Assembly: GCA_023229165.1 (NCBI GenBank)
Contig: JALNZQ010000159.1
Location: forward strand, 1-6,456
Source: Methanothrix sp.
GTDB lineage: Archaea; Halobacteriota; Methanosarcinia; Methanotrichales; Methanotrichaceae
Direction: 5' to 3'
Length of the DNA: 6,456 nucleotides
Shown: positions 5,903 through 6,456 of the stretch, one piece after another
Numbering within the stretch: position 1 is the stretch's first letter
How the letters are laid out: every line of letters begins with the position of its first letter
Translations under genes and position numbers: made by a program
Notes under the pieces: model-generated
What the model was told of the DNA's origin: nothing
Seen by the model: the letters and a program-made list of their open reading frames with translations, nothing else
Database searches by the model: none

Positions 5903-5912
5903 CTTGTACAAG
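5903..5912. repeat. 10-bp perfect palindrome CTTGTACAAG
   Basis: Isolated palindrome in the middle of the divergent region, about 155 bp before the right-hand gene. It could be a dimeric regulator site, but there is no second copy in the window and chance is plausible. Confidence 0.2.
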
Positions 5913-5942
5913 CAATATGAGCATCGAACACGAGACTTGAGG

Positions 5943-6001
5943 TATATCTATGAGCCTCAGGGTGGTTTAGTCAGCCCACCAGACGCGACACGACTTTTTA
6001 T
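5943..6001 (+). promoter_or_regulatory. Candidate TATA boxes for the right-hand secreted-protein gene
   Basis: Two AT-rich strings could serve. GGTATATCTA (5941-5950) would give a leader of about 95 nt that carries the whole second hairpin. CTTTTTATG (5994-6002) would give a start near 6022-6027 inside the hairpin and a leader of about 40-45 nt. The sequence alone does not decide between them. Confidence 0.25.
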
Positions 6002-6009
6002 GTAGTCGC
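5985..6009 (+). repeat. Inverted repeat GCGAC...GTCGC before hairpin copy 2
   Basis: GCGAC (5985-5989) can pair with GTCGC (6005-6009); alternatively CGACT (5991-5995) pairs with AGTCG (6004-6008). The two pairings are mutually exclusive. Together with the following hairpin this gives a compact structured stretch, as would be expected of an omegaRNA-like scaffold or a structured mRNA leader. Confidence 0.3.
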
Positions 6010-6011
6010 AA

Positions 6012-6033
6012 GCCGCGCCCTTCAGGACGCGGC
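6012..6033 (+). mobile_element. IS200/IS605-IS1341 right-end-like hairpin, copy 2 (relic)
   Basis: The stem arms GCCGCGCCC and GGACGCGGC (one C-A mismatch) enclose a TTCA loop. It is preceded by GTAGTCGCAA (6002-6011) and followed by AGTTGATGATG. The string GTCGCAAGCC + hairpin + AGTTGA is close to what I know of IS1341/TnpB right ends. It has the same orientation, stem length and loop as copy 1, 248 bp away. It ends 17 nt before the ribosome site of the right-hand gene, so it may lie in that gene's leader. Confidence 0.5.
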
Positions 6034-6050
6034 AGTTGATGATGTAGCCC

Positions 6051-6056
6051 AGGAGG
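6051..6056 (+). promoter_or_regulatory. Shine-Dalgarno of the secreted-protein gene
   Basis: AGGAGG, a full-strength match, 10 nt before the ATG at 6067. It fixes the start of the partial gene at the right edge. Confidence 0.7.
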
Positions 6057-6066
6057 GATAATTGAT

Positions 6067-6456
6067 ATGGTCTTAAAAAATCGACCTTTAGCATTTGTGT
6101 TGCTTATGATAATGCTATTTTCAAGTGTCGTGAGCGGCCAAGACACACAGGGCATGGCAATTGTGGCAAATAAGGAAAAAGCTTTGGGAATTACCATTGG
6201 CCCTGTAACAGTAGCACCCGGACATGTAGCATTTGCTTATCAGAATCCTTTAACAGGTCTCTTTGTTTTTGGCTCAGTAGGCATGGACCTCTCCAAGCCC
6301 ACCAATTTAATAGATCCTAAAGATTTAGATATAACTACAGAATATACTTTCGATGAATTGAAAACACTTTTGGCAAGTAAGGGCTATACATCTTACAAAG
6401 CATTTTATACGAATAACCCTAATTTTGATGCTGCTGCTAAAGCAGAAATAGATCTT
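6067..6456 (+). CDS. Secreted or surface protein of unknown function (5' part, truncated by window edge)
   Basis: I do not recognise this family. Hand translation gives 130 codons open to the last base. Residues 1-24 form a classic signal peptide: MVLKNRP, a hydrophobic core LAFVLLMIMLF, then SSVVSG with a plausible cut before Q25. There is no lipobox cysteine. The exported part starts QDTQGMAIVANKEKALGITIG, continues with a Gly/Val-rich beta-like stretch (PVTVAPGHVAFAYQNPLTGLFVFGSVG), then DLSKPTNLIDPKDLDI and a likely helix EYTFDELKTLLASKGY. It has no cysteine in the visible part. GC is about 38% and TTA/ATA codons are frequent, unlike the operon to the left, which hints at a different origin or weaker expression. 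A strong AGGAGG 10 nt upstream supports the ATG. Whether membrane anchors follow cannot be seen. Confidence 0.8.
   Translation, partial: MVLKNRPLAFVLLMIMLFSSVVSGQDTQGMAIVANKEKALGITIGPVTVAPGHVAFAYQNPLTGLFVFGSVGMDLSKPTNLIDPKDLDITTEYTFDELKTLLASKGYTSYKAFYTNNPNFDAAAKAEIDL

Larger units (their letters stand above)
5602..6066. other. Divergent non-coding region of about 465 bp
   Basis: This separates the leftward L15e operon from the rightward secreted-protein gene. It contains the L15e leader, the candidate TATA box, the 5681-5690 palindrome, the IS605-end-like hairpins at 5764-5785 and 6012-6033, a palindrome CTTGTACAAG (5903-5912), and AT-rich promoter-like strings ahead of the right-hand gene. 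Short open frames here of about 67-76 codons on both strands run across the hairpins, resemble no protein I know, and are not called as genes. Confidence 0.7.

Noticed and set aside
5958..6033. A tRNA-like reading (GGTGGTTTAGTCAGCCCACC followed by structured sequence)
   Set aside because: No acceptor stem, anticodon loop or GGTTCRA T-loop fits in register; a GGTTCGA near 5619 also has no matching T-arm.
6034..6043. TGATGA as a possible C box of a C/D-box guide RNA
   Set aside because: No CTGA D box or second C/D pair lies at suitable spacing, so the motif is probably chance.
5967..6197. A 76-codon minus-strand frame over the right-hand gene start
   Set aside because: It is antisense to the signal-peptide region of the plus-strand gene and crosses the second hairpin; it has no supporting features.

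Overview
The window is archaeal, very probably from a methanogenic euryarchaeon. Positions 1-5601 are a single minus-strand gene string that reads, in transcription order (right to left): ribosomal protein L15e, an RNA-binding protein of the COG1325/PF01877 family, RNase P protein Rpp30, RNase P protein Pop5, proteasome alpha subunit PsmA, the SBDS-type ribosome maturation factor, exosome Rrp4, exosome Rrp41 and the 5' part of exosome Rrp42, which runs off the left edge. This is the well-known archaeal 'exosome superoperon'. The protein sequences, notably the PsmA N-terminus, resemble Methanosarcinales; assignment to Methanotrichaceae (Methanothrix/Methanosaeta) is a guess from composition and overall look, not a proven placement.

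The nine genes are packed almost without gaps. They show ATGA overlaps at COG1325/Rpp30 and Rpp30/Pop5, a 29-nt overlap of Pop5 with PsmA, 2 nt between PsmA and SBDS, 19 nt between SBDS and Rrp4, a TTGA overlap (or a 5-nt gap) at Rrp4/Rrp41 and a 14-nt overlap at Rrp41/Rrp42. The string looks like one translationally coupled transcription unit, with its promoter to the right of L15e. It joins 5' tRNA maturation (RNase P), 3'-5' RNA degradation (exosome), ribosome large-subunit maturation (SBDS, L15e) and protein degradation (20S proteasome). Three start codons deserve correction relative to the longest open frame: PsmA, Pop5 and possibly Rrp41.

Positions 5602-6066 form a non-coding divergent region of about 465 bp. 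It holds the candidate L15e promoter and a small leader hairpin. It also holds two 22-nt hairpins of the same architecture (9-position stem, TTCA tetraloop), each preceded by a GTAG...GC(G/A)AG-like box. These look like right-end / omegaRNA-type ends of IS200/IS605-IS1341 (TnpB) elements, but no transposase or TnpB gene is present. They are best read as relics or as the two ends of a roughly 270-bp non-autonomous element.

From 6067 a plus-strand gene starts and runs off the right edge. It encodes a secreted protein of unknown function with a clear signal peptide. At roughly 38% GC it is distinctly more AT-rich than the superoperon (mid-50s by spot counts). No CRISPR array, tRNA or rRNA was seen.
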